Assembly: GCA_036514635.1 (NCBI GenBank)
Contig: DATBWU010000155.1
Span: forward strand, 1-64,000
Length of the DNA stretch: 64,000 nt
From: DASSFZ01 sp036514635
Lineage (GTDB): Bacteria > Chloroflexota > Anaerolineae > Fen-1058
Reading direction: 5' to 3'
Shown here: positions 29,800 to 38,529 of the stretch, in pieces
Layout: every line of letters starts with the position of its first letter
Position numbering within the stretch: the stretch's first letter is position 1
Made by a program: the position numbers and the translations under genes
The notes under the pieces: model-generated
Told to the model about the DNA's origin: nothing
The model's database searches: none
The model's input: the letters and a program-made list of their open reading frames with translations, nothing else

Positions 29800-30801
29800 A
29801 TGAACCGGCATCACTTGCTCTTGCTGCTCTTGGCCCTGCTGGCGGGATTGATCATCGCGCTGCTCGCGCACTCCTCGGTGACCAGCGCGCCGTTGCGCAT
29901 CACGACCACGCCCTCGCCCACGCCGACTCCGAGGTCGGCCGCCATCACTTACGTCGTGCAGCGCGGCGACACATTGTCCGCCATCGCGCGGCGCTTCGGC
30001 GTCAGCGTGATCGACATTGCCCGCGCCAACAACATCATCAACCCCAACCTGATCCGTGTTGGGCAGACGTTGATCATCCCGATCCAGCCCGGCGGCACGC
30101 CGCTGCCGACCACCACGCCCACGCCGACGCCCGCGCCCGGCTCGACCATCACCTACGTCGTGCAGCGCGGCGACACGCTGTATCGCATCGCCGTGCAGTT
30201 CGGGACGACAGTGGCCGCCATCCGCGCCGCGAACAACCTGACGAACGTGAACCTGATCTACATCGGGCAGACGCTGATCATCCCGCTTGGATCGACACCA
30301 CCGCGCACGCCGACCCCTACCCTGCCGCCGTTCCCGACCCCGACGATCAAAGATGTGCCCGCCGCCTTCCAATCGTTCGAGCGAGGCTTTATGATCTGGG
30401 TCGGCGATCGCAAGCGCATTTGGGTGGCCGTGTGCTGCACCAGCACCATCCCGCTCGGCGGGCGCTGGCTGGCCTTCGACGATGCTTTCACAGAGGGCCT
30501 GCCGGAAAGCGATCCGTCGATTGTCCCACCGGCCGGGCTGTATCAACCCGTGCGCGGCTTCGGACTGGTGTGGCGGACGCTCTCGGATTATTCTTATGGC
30601 GGATCGATTCGCGACCTGCTGGGCTGGGCCACCGCGCCCGAACGGGGTTATACTGCGCACATGGAGTATCATCCCGGCGGTTTCTTCGATCCGGGAGGAC
30701 ATTTCAACGGGCGACCGGGTTACTGGACGGTCAACGCGCCCGACGGCACGCTCTACAACTTCCACGAAGCCGGTCCGGCGTGGAGTCAGGCTGCACCGTA
30801 A
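29800..30801 (+). CDS. Membrane-anchored or secreted protein with two LysM domains
   Basis: 333 residues. An N-terminal hydrophobic segment (8-27) serves as signal or anchor. Two LysM peptidoglycan-binding repeats follow (ITYVVQRGDTLSAIARRFGV at about 47-90, ITYVVQRGDTLYRIAVQFGT at about 111-155), separated by TPTPTP linkers. The C-terminal domain of about 150 residues (FERGFMIW, PPAGLYQPVRGFGLVWRTL) appears in other Chloroflexota wall proteins as I recall, and may be a further wall-binding module. No catalytic site is visible. It acts at the cell surface. Confidence 0.85.
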   Translation: MNRHHLLLLLLALLAGLIIALLAHSSVTSAPLRITTTPSPTPTPRSAAITYVVQRGDTLSAIARRFGVSVIDIARANNIINPNLIRVGQTLIIPIQPGGTPLPTTTPTPTPAPGSTITYVVQRGDTLYRIAVQFGTTVAAIRAANNLTNVNLIYIGQTLIIPLGSTPPRTPTPTLPPFPTPTIKDVPAAFQSFERGFMIWVGDRKRIWVAVCCTSTIPLGGRWLAFDDAFTEGLPESDPSIVPPAGLYQPVRGFGLVWRTLSDYSYGGSIRDLLGWATAPERGYTAHMEYHPGGFFDPGGHFNGRPGYWTVNAPDGTLYNFHEAGPAWSQAAP

Positions 30802-30803
30802 AA

Positions 30804-30862
30804 GGTGACCGGCACTCCGAAGGCCCCCGAAGCGGAGCGAGGGGGGTGAAGTGCCGGTCACC
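30804..30862 (+). repeat. Inverted repeat GTGACCGGCACT ... AGTGCCGGTCAC
   Basis: Arms AGGTGACCGGCACT (30805-30818) and AGTGCCGGTCACCT (30849-30862) around a short GC-rich loop. A second member with the same arms is at 39519-39608. Its arm contains the GTG from which the next frame could be read. Confidence 0.85.
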
Positions 30863-31708
30863 TCGAAAGGAGGAACCATCAGCAACCCACTCCGCATCGA
30901 GCTGAACAATCCCGATGCCGTCTATCAGCCCGGCGAAACGATTTACGGCCAGGTCGCCTTGACCTTGAGCAACGAGCAGCATCCGCGCCGCGTGACACTG
31001 CACGCCATCGGCACCGAGTTCACCAACTGGGGGACCGAACCGGCCTACATCGCGCGCACGCACCCGCTGGATGCGACGCTTGACATGTGGACACCCAAGC
31101 GCGAGGGCGAGGCGCTGGCCGCAGGGACACACACCTTTCCGTTCGCCATCGGTCTGCCCGCGCGCCTGCCGCCGTCGTTCGATGGGCTGCTGACCGAGAT
31201 CGGCTATGGGCTGAAGGCGAAAGCCGATCTACCGATGCAGATCGACCTGCACGCCGATGTCGGGTTCATCGTGCTGGCCGTCGCGCCGGCTGTCGAGGAT
31301 AAACCGATCACGATCGATGCCGGCGACGAAGCGGGCCGCCTGATCTCGCTGGAGTTGCCACGATCGGTGTATCGCCTGGGCGAAGCGATCGGCGGGGCCG
31401 TGCACGTCGTGCGGCCCGGCGCGGGCCAGTCGCGGAGGCTGACGGTCGAGTTGCTGTCGCGCGAGCGGGGCGGCGCGCAGGGCGTGTGGACTGAGTACGT
31501 CGAGCGCGAGGCCGATTTCCGCGTGGAGCTGGAGCGCGTCGTCGAAGGCACGACGTACCCGTTCACCTTCAAAGTGCCCGACTCCGCCGCGCCGTCGTTC
31601 AGCGGCGAGCACTCTGTATTGACGTGGCACGTCAGCGCCCGGCTCGACGTGATCCGCGCACCCGACCTGATCGCCGATGCGATCATCGCCGTCGTCGAGT
31701 CGGGGTAG
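30851..31708 (+). CDS. Arrestin-like fold protein
   Basis: About 280 residues of two beta-sandwich halves (RIELNNPDAVYQPGETIYGQV at the start, SLELPRSVYRLGEAIGGAV in the middle), the repeated pattern of bacterial arrestin/Spo0M-type proteins; no enzyme motif. The start is uncertain. The first usual start codon is GTG 30851 inside the preceding repeat. The only Shine-Dalgarno sequence, AAAGGAGG (30866-30873), lies downstream of it and points to ATC at 30878, so a rare ATC start may be used or the repeat may have displaced the original start. Function unknown. Confidence 0.7.
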   Translation: MPVTSKGGTISNPLRIELNNPDAVYQPGETIYGQVALTLSNEQHPRRVTLHAIGTEFTNWGTEPAYIARTHPLDATLDMWTPKREGEALAAGTHTFPFAIGLPARLPPSFDGLLTEIGYGLKAKADLPMQIDLHADVGFIVLAVAPAVEDKPITIDAGDEAGRLISLELPRSVYRLGEAIGGAVHVVRPGAGQSRRLTVELLSRERGGAQGVWTEYVEREADFRVELERVVEGTTYPFTFKVPDSAAPSFSGEHSVLTWHVSARLDVIRAPDLIADAIIAVVESG

Positions 31709-31848
31709 TCTCCCTTCAGAGTGTTGGTCTTACCGCAGAGCACGCAGACGCCAGAGGCGCGCAGAGAGTCTTAAGTCGCCCGGCGCTCTCCGCGCTCTCA
31801 GCGGTGAAGCCTACGATCCGATCTCGCGCAGCGACGCCCACTCCCTGA
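31708..31848 (+). repeat. Dispersed repeat with ACCGCAGAGCACGCAGACGC palindrome
   Basis: Nearly identical over about 100 bp to 35578-35690. Internal arms ACCGCAGAGCACGCAGAC and TCTCCGCGCTCTCAGCGGT. The copy here has the left terminal sequence (AGTCTCCCTTCAGAGTG) but no right terminus. Confidence 0.85.
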
Positions 31849-31849
31849 C

Positions 31850-32647
31850 TCAGTCGAATCTCATCAGCTGGGCCTGCCGCTGCTCGAACTGCGTCACGTA
31901 CTTCAGCCCCGCCGCCCGCGCCGCGTCGAGCGCCGCATCGAAGTCCGCGCCCACGAACTTGGGGTTGTGCGCATCCGAGCCGAGCGTGACGCGCTCGCCT
32001 CCCAACTCGACGTACCAGCGCAGAATATCCACGTTGGGGGTCAGGATTCGGCACGAGCTGCGCAGCCCTTTGGTGTTGAGGTCGAGCGCGATGCCATGCT
32101 CGATGCAATTCTTCAGCACCGGGCGGATGGCGTCTTCATAGCGGCGCGGATCGTACTCGCCATACACATCGAAACCCGTGCGTACCGGCACGTCGAAATG
32201 GCTGAGGATGTCGAATCCGCCGACGCGCGTCATGCGTTCCAGTTCTTCAAAGAACAGGCGGAAGGCTTCGTCGGCGGGGCGGCGGAAATACGCGCGGTCG
32301 AAGATCGATTCCGACCCAACCCAGTGCAGCGAGCCGAGCGCGTAATCGAACGGGTAGCGCCGGAGCATGGCCTCCGCCTCGGCGCGAAAGAGGTGTGGCT
32401 CGCCGATCTCGATGCCGGCGCGGACCACCAACCGCCCGTCGAACTCGGCGCGGCAATGAACCAGCTCGCCGGCCCACGGTTCCAGGCGGAACCAGTCTCG
32501 GTACGGCTCGTCGGGATGCAAATCGTAGTGCTCGGTGAAGCCGATCTCTGGAACACCTTTCTCGATTGCGCCGCGACACATCTCGGCCATCGTGAACTTG
32601 CAGTCGCATGAGAAGCTCGAATGCGCATGGTAGTCGTGTGGAATCAT
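31850..32647 (-). CDS. hisK: Histidinol-phosphatase, PHP family
   Basis: 265 residues of the PHP domain. Metal motif HDYHAHSSFSCD (His4, His6 in HxH), GFTEHYD, GIEIGEP, HFDVP and TLGSDAHNP. The length and pattern match the HisK-type histidinol phosphatase (histidine synthesis, EC 3.1.3.15), but other phosphatases of this family look alike. No other his genes are nearby. A minus-strand TATAAT (32712-32707) upstream gives a short leader. Confidence 0.8.
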   Translation of the reverse strand: MIPHDYHAHSSFSCDCKFTMAEMCRGAIEKGVPEIGFTEHYDLHPDEPYRDWFRLEPWAGELVHCRAEFDGRLVVRAGIEIGEPHLFRAEAEAMLRRYPFDYALGSLHWVGSESIFDRAYFRRPADEAFRLFFEELERMTRVGGFDILSHFDVPVRTGFDVYGEYDPRRYEDAIRPVLKNCIEHGIALDLNTKGLRSSCRILTPNVDILRWYVELGGERVTLGSDAHNPKFVGADFDAALDAARAAGLKYVTQFEQRQAQLMRFD

Positions 32648-32756
32648 ATCGCTGAAACGAAACGCGGCCAGTCATGCTTGACCGACCGCCCCCTAGAATT
32701 TGTGTGATTATACCATCATCAAGACGAATAGGCATTGCCTGTGTACGCCTCAGCGA

Positions 32757-32785
32757 TTGACCTACGTATCTTCCGCCTGTACAAT
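32757..32785 (+). promoter_or_regulatory. Promoter upstream of the 32893 gene
   Basis: TTGACC (32757-32762), 17 bp, TACAAT (32780-32785). The leader of about 100 nt has GC-rich hairpins (GCTGCGCGGCGC, GCGGCTTCGCGCC). A minus-strand TATAAT for the histidinol phosphatase gene is at 32712-32707. Confidence 0.6.
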
Positions 32786-32892
32786 TGTGGTGCCCCGTTG
32801 CCACTTGTTCTGCTGCGCGGCGCAAGGCTGCGCGACTTGCGGCGGCTTCGCGCCGTATCTATCCTGATTCGTTAAGCAGCAATGGAGGCCGC

Positions 32893-33462
32893 GTGAACAA
32901 GATCGCGGAACGTATCGAGCGTGAGGCCGGCATGCCCGGCCTCGTATCCATCCTTGCCGATCGTCTCGCACCAACGGACCTACAATCCATCCTTCTCGAG
33001 GTCTATCGCCTTCGCAGTCGCCAAATGCAACCCTCTACAGTGCTGTCACACTACCAGACCAACCGGTTCGTCCGGCCCTCGGCCGCATCACCGACTCAGC
33101 TTCTCCGCTGGGAGCAAGTCGCCTTCTCGCCGTTGAATGTTTCCGTCACAAATTTCGATCAGAACGCGCGCGAGGAGTTTCTTCAAACACAACTCCTCTC
33201 ACCGGTTCGATCAGAGTTCGAGAACGTCGACTGTGCCATCGACGACCAGCGAACGAGTGGTCGAGGATACTACCTTGACCTTTGCTTTCATGTCCACGCC
33301 ACGGCCACTTCCGGCCAGCGATTGGAACTCGTCGACGGTGGTTGTGTCAACTGGACACAGAAGTATCTGAGCAACGCCAGGGAGCGGCTTGTCATTAGCG
33401 GCCTGGGAACTGAAAGGCTTTGCCAAGCGCTTCAACCTGATGCGCTTCCTAGTTCGGCATGA
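32893..33462 (+). CDS. Uncharacterised protein, possibly shortened
   Basis: 189 residues from GTG 32893 (GGAGG 4 nt upstream). The N-terminus (LAPTDLQSILLEVYRLRSRQ, then YQTNRFVRPS) and C-terminus (ELVDGGCVNWTQKYL, ERLVISGLG) look like the two ends of an uncharacterised bacterial protein family that I remember as roughly 330-370 residues. If so, the middle is missing here, and this may be an internally deleted copy. No domain of known function, no signal peptide. Reads toward the radical SAM gene 77 bp downstream. Confidence 0.55.
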   Translation: MNKIAERIEREAGMPGLVSILADRLAPTDLQSILLEVYRLRSRQMQPSTVLSHYQTNRFVRPSAASPTQLLRWEQVAFSPLNVSVTNFDQNAREEFLQTQLLSPVRSEFENVDCAIDDQRTSGRGYYLDLCFHVHATATSGQRLELVDGGCVNWTQKYLSNARERLVISGLGTERLCQALQPDALPSSA

Positions 33463-33539
33463 AGCCGTTGCTCAGACGGCCCGTGCCGCGACTGGCCGAT
33501 CGCAAAGTGCCCGGACACGAAAATTTGGGGGAAAAGTCA

Positions 33540-35021
33540 ATGAACGTCCTGCTGATCTACCCGGAGTTCCCGGATACCTTCTGGAGTTTCAAGCACGCGC
33601 TCAGATTCATACGGAAAAAGGCCGTCTCGCCGCCGCTGGGCTTATTGACGGTTGCCGCGTTGCTACCGCCGGAATGGGACAAGCGTTTGATCGACGCCAA
33701 TACGGCGAGTCTCACTGAAAAAGACCTGGCCTGGGCTGATTGTGTGTTCATCAGCGGCATGGTTGTTCAAAGAGAGTCGGCTCGCCAAATCATCACCCGT
33801 TGCAAAGCCGCCGGTATCATGGTCGTCGCCGGCGGGCCGCTCTTCACGATCGAGCATGAACAATTTGACGAGGTCGATCACTTCGTGCTCAACGAAGCCG
33901 AGCTGACACTACCGGCTTTTCTGGCCGATCTGGAACAGGGACGAGCCAGGCGGGTCTATACGACAGCCAACTTCGCCGACATCCGCAAGACGCCGGTTCC
34001 AGTGTGGGCGTTAGCCGATCTGGATCGATACGCCACGGTGAACGTCCAATTCTCCCGAGGCTGTCCGTTCAATTGCGATTTCTGCAACGTGACGGTGTTA
34101 TTAGGCCACCGGCCACGCACCAAGACCGCCCAGCAGATCATCACCGAGTTAAACAGCCTGGTCAATCTGGGTTACCGTGGGAGTGTCTTCTTCGTCGATG
34201 ACAACCTCATCGGAAACAAGCGCTGTCTCAAAACCGACCTGTTGCCCGCGCTCATCGAGTGGCAGCGAGGCAGGAAAAGGAAAGTAACGTTTAGCACGGA
34301 AGTCTCGATCAATCTGGCCGACGATCAGCCCTTAATGCAGATGCTGGTTGAAGCGGGGTTCAATACGGTCTTTATCGGGATCGAGACGCCGGATGAAGGC
34401 TGTTTGGTCGAGTGCGGCAAAAAGCAGAACACGAATCGCAATCTAATCGAAGATGTCAAACGCATCCAACGTGCTGGATTGCAGGTGCAGGGCGGCTTCA
34501 TCGTCGGTTTTGACCACGACACGTCGTCCATCTTTCAGCGGCAGATCGAGTTCATCCAGAAGAGCGGAATTGTGACAGCGATGGTCGGCCTGCTTCAGGC
34601 TCCGCCCGGCACGCGGTTGTACCAGCGCCTGAAACAGGAGGGTCGCCTGCTCGATCGCGCCTCAGGTGATAACGTCGATGGCACAACGAATATCATTCCC
34701 AAGATGAATCTCGATGCGTTGCGCGAGGGATACAAGACTATTCTGCGACACCTCTACTCACCGGAGCATTACTATCAGCGCATCAAAACCTTCTTGCGCG
34801 AGTATAGGCCGCCGAAAATCAAAGAACCGCTGGGCTTCGGGCAAATCCTGGCTTTCTTGCGTTCCATCTACCGGCTAGGTGTCATGGGTAAAGAACGACT
34901 TCAGTATTGGAATCTCCTGTTATGGACGCTGTTTCGGCGCCCGGGCCTGCTGCCGCAAGCCGTCACGCTTGCGATTTACGGTTACCATTTCCGCAAAATC
35001 TGCGAACTGCGCGTCCGCTAA
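33540..35021 (+). CDS. B12-binding domain radical SAM protein (DUF4070 type)
   Basis: 493 residues from ATG 33540. The N-terminal cobalamin-binding Rossmann domain (NVLLIYPEFP to about 150) lacks the classical DxHxxG. The radical SAM core has the cluster motif RGCPFNCDFCNVT (CxxxCxxC) near residue 175, followed by FFVDDNLIGNK and GIETPDE. A C-terminal DUF4070-like region has LQAPPGTRLYQRL. Members include methyltransferases acting on unactivated carbons; the substrate is unknown. Base composition is slightly less GC-rich than in neighbouring genes by eye, so transfer is possible. Confidence 0.9.
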   Translation: MNVLLIYPEFPDTFWSFKHALRFIRKKAVSPPLGLLTVAALLPPEWDKRLIDANTASLTEKDLAWADCVFISGMVVQRESARQIITRCKAAGIMVVAGGPLFTIEHEQFDEVDHFVLNEAELTLPAFLADLEQGRARRVYTTANFADIRKTPVPVWALADLDRYATVNVQFSRGCPFNCDFCNVTVLLGHRPRTKTAQQIITELNSLVNLGYRGSVFFVDDNLIGNKRCLKTDLLPALIEWQRGRKRKVTFSTEVSINLADDQPLMQMLVEAGFNTVFIGIETPDEGCLVECGKKQNTNRNLIEDVKRIQRAGLQVQGGFIVGFDHDTSSIFQRQIEFIQKSGIVTAMVGLLQAPPGTRLYQRLKQEGRLLDRASGDNVDGTTNIIPKMNLDALREGYKTILRHLYSPEHYYQRIKTFLREYRPPKIKEPLGFGQILAFLRSIYRLGVMGKERLQYWNLLLWTLFRRPGLLPQAVTLAIYGYHFRKICELRVR

Positions 35022-35126
35022 AGCTCAGTGTTTGAAGTGGTCGAGGCCAGCGCCAGTGCGGCAGGATGAAGCTTCCATTCTCCACAGTGAACGCAGCGTT
35101 TAAGAGCCACTTACGACTCCAGATAG

Positions 35127-35163
35127 AAAAGCGGCCTAACCTCCAACAAGGAGGTTCGACCGC
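35127..35163 (-). terminator. Terminator of tRNA-Lys
   Basis: On the minus strand a GCGGTC-GAACCTCC / GGAGGTTA-GGCCGC hairpin is followed by TTTT (35130-35127), 13 bp after the tRNA 3' end. Confidence 0.8.
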
Positions 35164-35175
35164 CCAAAAAACCCA

Positions 35176-35249
35176 TGAGCCCGGAAGGACTCGAACCTTC
35201 AACCAATTGCTTAAGAGGCAACTGCTCTGCCGAATTGAGCTACGGGCCC
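35176..35249 (-). tRNA. tRNA-Lys (CTT)
   Basis: Acceptor GGGCCCG/CGGGCTC, anticodon stem GTTGC/GCAAT around loop CTCTTAA (anticodon CTT), T-arm GAAGG TTCGAGT CCTTC. Discriminator A, no encoded CCA. Confidence 0.94.
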
Positions 35250-35262
35250 TGAAGCGACCGGC

Positions 35263-35291
35263 ATTATAAGTGGCCCATCTTACCTTGTCAA
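35263..35291 (-). promoter_or_regulatory. Promoter of tRNA-Lys
   Basis: Perfect consensus on the minus strand: TTGACA (35291-35286), 17 bp, TATAAT (35268-35263). Confidence 0.85.
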
Positions 35292-35299
35292 GTTCACGC

Positions 35300-35577
35300 G
35301 AATAACGTGTGCACACAAAACATGTCAGGCCGTTTGCGCCCGACGATGCCCACTCCGCTGCGCTACGGGGTGCTTCGCAAAATCGTCGGCTCATACCACA
35401 AAGCCAGACACATGCGGTGCAGTGCTCCCGTAAATCCGGCTGTATTCAGCCCGGTTTACCGGGCTTGGCGGCCTGAGCCGGGCGGCTTCAGCCCCCGGCA
35501 GTGGGTGCACTGACAGCTTTGCGTGCACACCGAACAACGGGGTGCATGTAATGCTCCCGCACGTTCGGAACGTGGGC
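35300..35577 (+). other. Non-coding spacer with GC-rich hairpins and a dispersed 28-bp match
   Basis: No credible gene. Hairpins include AGCCCGGTTTACCGGGCT and CCCGCACGTTCGGAACGTGGG. The stretch at 35407-35434 (ACATGCGGTGCAGTGCTCCC within it) recurs in reverse complement at about 51917-51944. Confidence 0.6.
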
Positions 35578-35720
35578 AGTCTCCCTCCAGAGTGTTGGTC
35601 TTACCGCAGAGCACGCAGACGCCAGAGGCGCGCAGAGGTTCTTAAGTTGCTCGGCGCTCTCCGCGCTCTCAGCGGTGAGAAACGGGGCCGATCTGCTCGC
35701 CAACACTGAGGCGGGAGACT
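35578..35720 (+). mobile_element. Small element with terminal inverted repeats around an ACCGCAGAG palindrome
   Basis: The left end (35578-35598, AGTCTCCCTCCAGAGTG...) and right end (35700-35720, ...GAGGCGGGAGACT) are inverted over 21 bp with about three mismatches. Between them lies the ACCGCAGAGCACGCAGACGC palindrome. A copy without the right end is at 31708-31848. No coding capacity, so MITE-like if mobile. Confidence 0.5.
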
Positions 35721-35741
35721 ATCGGAACGCGGGAGAGGGCA

Positions 35742-37907
35742 TTACGGAAGCGGTTCTGTAGCTACTTTGTCCATCGCCGGGATGTACATGTCGTTCAGGT
35801 ACTCTTTCACCATGCGATCGGTGCTGAACATGGGCAGCAGGGTACGAATGGATTCCTTCACCAGGCGGATCCAGCCGGCGGGCAAACTACTGCCGTGGGG
35901 CCGATCATAGTACAGGGGCACGATGTCGTTTTCAAGCGTATCCAGCAACGATTCCGCGTCGGCGGCGTCCTGCGCCGGTTGGTCGGAGTAATCCGAATCG
36001 TCGCCGATGGCCCAGCCATTCGTGCCGTTGTATCCTTCGCGCCACCAACCGTCGAGCACACTGAAGTTCAACACGCCGTTCACGACCCCCTTCTGCCCGC
36101 TGGTGCCACTGGCCTCGTTAGGGCGACGCGGCGTGTTCAGCCATACGTCCACTCCTTGCAGCAGGTCGCGCGCCACGTCCATGTCATAGTCTTCCAGAAA
36201 GACCATGCGCCCACCCAGGCCGGCGTCTTTGATGAACCGATACAGTTCCTGGATGAGATGCTTGCCTGGATCATCGGCCGGGTGTGCTTTTCCGGCGAAG
36301 ATGAACTGTACCGGGCGGGCAGGATCGTTGATGATGCGCCGAAGGCGGTCCGTGTCGTGCAGCAAGAGCGTCGCGCGTTTGTAGGTGGCGAAGCGACGGG
36401 CGAAGCCGACCGTCAGCACGTACGGATCGAGCAACACGCCTCCCGCTACGACCTGCACCGGATGCGTGCCGCCGCGTTGCCATTGTGCGCGGGCGCGCTC
36501 GCGAATGAATGCGCTCAGTTGCCGCTTCAGATGCCGTCGTGCGCCCCACACTTGCTCGTCTGGAATATCGCGCACGCGATCCCACAGCGCCTGGTCATCG
36601 AGGTGCTCACGCCAGTCCGGCCCGAGGTATCGGTTGTACAACTCCGCCATCCGATGGGCGAGCCAAGTCGGCGTGTGGATGCCGTTCGTGATCGAGCGAA
36701 TAGGGATTTCGTCCTCTGATCGATCCGGCCATAAGTATGCGAACATCTTGCGCGCCACCTGCCCGTGCAAATCGCTGACGCCGTTCACTCGCGCCGAGAA
36801 GCGAATCGCCAGCACCGACATGCTGAACACATCGCCCCACGGTTCGTGCTCCAACGCCAGCGCCAGGAACGCATCGCGGTCCACCCCCAGGTCCGGCCAG
36901 TAATTGGCGAAGTAGCGCTCCATCAGCCAGACCGGGAATTTATCGTGACCGGCGGGGACCGGCGTGTGAGTCGTGAAAATCGTCGTGGGGCGGATCTCCG
37001 CGCGCGCCTGCTCGAGGGTCATCCCATTGCGCACCAGTTCGGCTGCCCGTTCCAACACCAGGAACGCCGAATGACCTTCGTTCATGTGCCACACCACAGG
37101 GTTGTAGCCCAGTGTTCGCAACATGCGCACGCCGACGATGCCCAGGATCATCTCTTGCTGCAAGCGCCGCTCGATGTCACTGGAATACAGCCGCGCGGAC
37201 AGGTGTTGATCGGCCGGATCGTTCGTATCGACGTGCGTGTCGATGAGGAACAGCGGCACGCGCCCCACCTGGGCGCGCCACACACGCGCCGTCACCTGGC
37301 GGCCCGGCAGGTCGACGTGCACGGCCACTTGATGGCCGGACTCGTCCACTTCCGGCAAGAGCGCCAGCTTGCTCAAGTCCAGCGGCTCGTTGATCGCTTC
37401 CTGCCAGCCGTCTTCGGTGATGCGCTGGCGGAAGTAGCCCTCGCGGTACAGAAAGCCGACACCGATCAGCGGCAGGCCCAGATCGCTGGCCTGCTTCAGA
37501 TGATCGCCCGACAGCACGCCCAGGCCGCCGGCATACATCGGCAGCGACTCGTGTAGCCCGAACTCGGTCGAGAAGTAAGCGATGGGCTTATTCAGCCGAT
37601 CGGGCTGCGTGCGCGCCATCCACGTGTCGTCGGATTCCATGTATTCGTCAAACTCGGCGAGGATGCGGTTGTACAGCGCCATGTACGACGTGCTCTGAAC
37701 CGCCGCGTTGAGATTGGAGCGGTGAACCTGCTGAAGAAACTCGACGGGGTTGTGCGACACCTGCCGCCACAGTACGTCGTCGATCCACTCGAACAGGTCG
37801 GGGGCCTGCGGATGCCACGACCACCACAGGTTGTAGGCCAGCTCGCCCAATCGGGCAATGGGTTTGGGCAGAGAGAACGATCGATTGCTGGTATGAATGG
37901 GTGTCAA
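35742..37907 (-). CDS. glgP: Alpha-glucan phosphorylase (short, archaeal/bacterial type)
   Basis: Releases glucose-1-phosphate from alpha-1,4-glucans. 721 residues, typical of the short GT35 group (TIGR02094-like). An N-terminal DUF3417 domain (LARLGELAYNLWWSWHPQA) is followed by AYFSTEFGLHESLPMYAGGLGVLSGDHLKQASD. The PLP lysine is in EASGTSGQKGVVNG, near residue 600. TTG 37907 is the likely start (GGAG 7 nt upstream). The promoter TTGACG-17-TAGAAT lies just upstream. No glgA/B/C is nearby. Confidence 0.95.
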   Translation of the reverse strand: MTPIHTSNRSFSLPKPIARLGELAYNLWWSWHPQAPDLFEWIDDVLWRQVSHNPVEFLQQVHRSNLNAAVQSTSYMALYNRILAEFDEYMESDDTWMARTQPDRLNKPIAYFSTEFGLHESLPMYAGGLGVLSGDHLKQASDLGLPLIGVGFLYREGYFRQRITEDGWQEAINEPLDLSKLALLPEVDESGHQVAVHVDLPGRQVTARVWRAQVGRVPLFLIDTHVDTNDPADQHLSARLYSSDIERRLQQEMILGIVGVRMLRTLGYNPVVWHMNEGHSAFLVLERAAELVRNGMTLEQARAEIRPTTIFTTHTPVPAGHDKFPVWLMERYFANYWPDLGVDRDAFLALALEHEPWGDVFSMSVLAIRFSARVNGVSDLHGQVARKMFAYLWPDRSEDEIPIRSITNGIHTPTWLAHRMAELYNRYLGPDWREHLDDQALWDRVRDIPDEQVWGARRHLKRQLSAFIRERARAQWQRGGTHPVQVVAGGVLLDPYVLTVGFARRFATYKRATLLLHDTDRLRRIINDPARPVQFIFAGKAHPADDPGKHLIQELYRFIKDAGLGGRMVFLEDYDMDVARDLLQGVDVWLNTPRRPNEASGTSGQKGVVNGVLNFSVLDGWWREGYNGTNGWAIGDDSDYSDQPAQDAADAESLLDTLENDIVPLYYDRPHGSSLPAGWIRLVKESIRTLLPMFSTDRMVKEYLNDMYIPAMDKVATEPLP

Positions 37908-37937
37908 AGTCGATCTCCAAACCGCTCAGGTGGAGCG

Positions 37938-37966
37938 ATTCTAACTCCCGGCCTGTGAACCGTCAA
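37938..37966 (-). promoter_or_regulatory. Promoter of glgP
   Basis: Minus strand TTGACG (37966-37961), 17 bp, TAGAAT (37943-37938). Predicted start near 37931, leader about 24 nt. Confidence 0.65.
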
Positions 37967-37979
37967 GCAGGAATCTGTT

Positions 37980-38165
37980 AGAGCGTGTCTGAAAAGCCGC
38001 CCAATTAACCACCAAGACACGAAGGCGCCAAGGTTTCTCCTGGTTTTCTTCACGTCTCGCCGTTTCCTGCTCTCCGTTGGAGAGCAGGCGGCGCCCTCGC
38101 CTAGCGCGTCGCCCGCGCGAAGCGTGGGGCACGACGAGGCGTGGTGACTTGGTGGTTAGGGCTTG
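37980..38165 (+). repeat. ACCACCAAGACACGAAGG palindrome with a nested GC-rich element
   Basis: Arms AATTAACCACCAAGACACG (about 38005) and GGTGACTTGGTGGTTA (about 38142-38157). The middle (38085-38140) is GC-rich and partly similar to the element at 18707-18833. The sequence GTGTCTGAAAAGCC just before it recurs, slightly changed, at 61895-61908. Confidence 0.65.
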
Positions 38166-38465
38166 TCAAGAAATAACTCCGCAGTTTTGTCATGCTGAGC
38201 GCAGCGAAGCATCTTTGCGCCAGATGTGGAGACCCTTCGCTGCGCTACCCAGAAACTTGCGCCATGGCCGGCGTGCGCCCGCCGATGAACTCGGCGGGCT
38301 ACACAACAGCGTCGGATGAATCCGACTAGCCCGATTCATCGGGCGCAGTAGCGCGGCGAATTCATCGCCGCGCAGGCACGCCGCGCGCAAGTTTCTTTCT
38401 TCGAGCCTATCGCCACCCGGCGCTGTGGGATTCTCAGGGTGACAGGCGGACTTATTCTTTGACGG
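38166..38465 (+). repeat. CATGCTGAGCGCAGCGAAGCATCT-type intergenic region
   Basis: 300 bp without a gene. It contains GTCATGCTGAGCGCAGCGAA (about 38188) and the opposing TTCGCTGCGCT and TCTCAGGGTGACA. This sequence type is common in bacterial spacers from memory. Several hairpins built on GATGAATCC and GGCGAATTCATCGCC are nested inside. A TATACT (38517-38522) follows outside the block. Confidence 0.55.
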
Positions 38466-38529
38466 CTCCTTAGTTTCATGACGACCTCTTAGCCGTTCCG
38501 CGACGGCGGATTGTGTTATACTGCCCACG

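Noticed and set aside
35307..35513. Small ORF of 68 codons after tRNA-Lys
   Set aside because: No ribosome-binding site; it covers GC hairpins and a dispersed repeat and has no recognisable domain.
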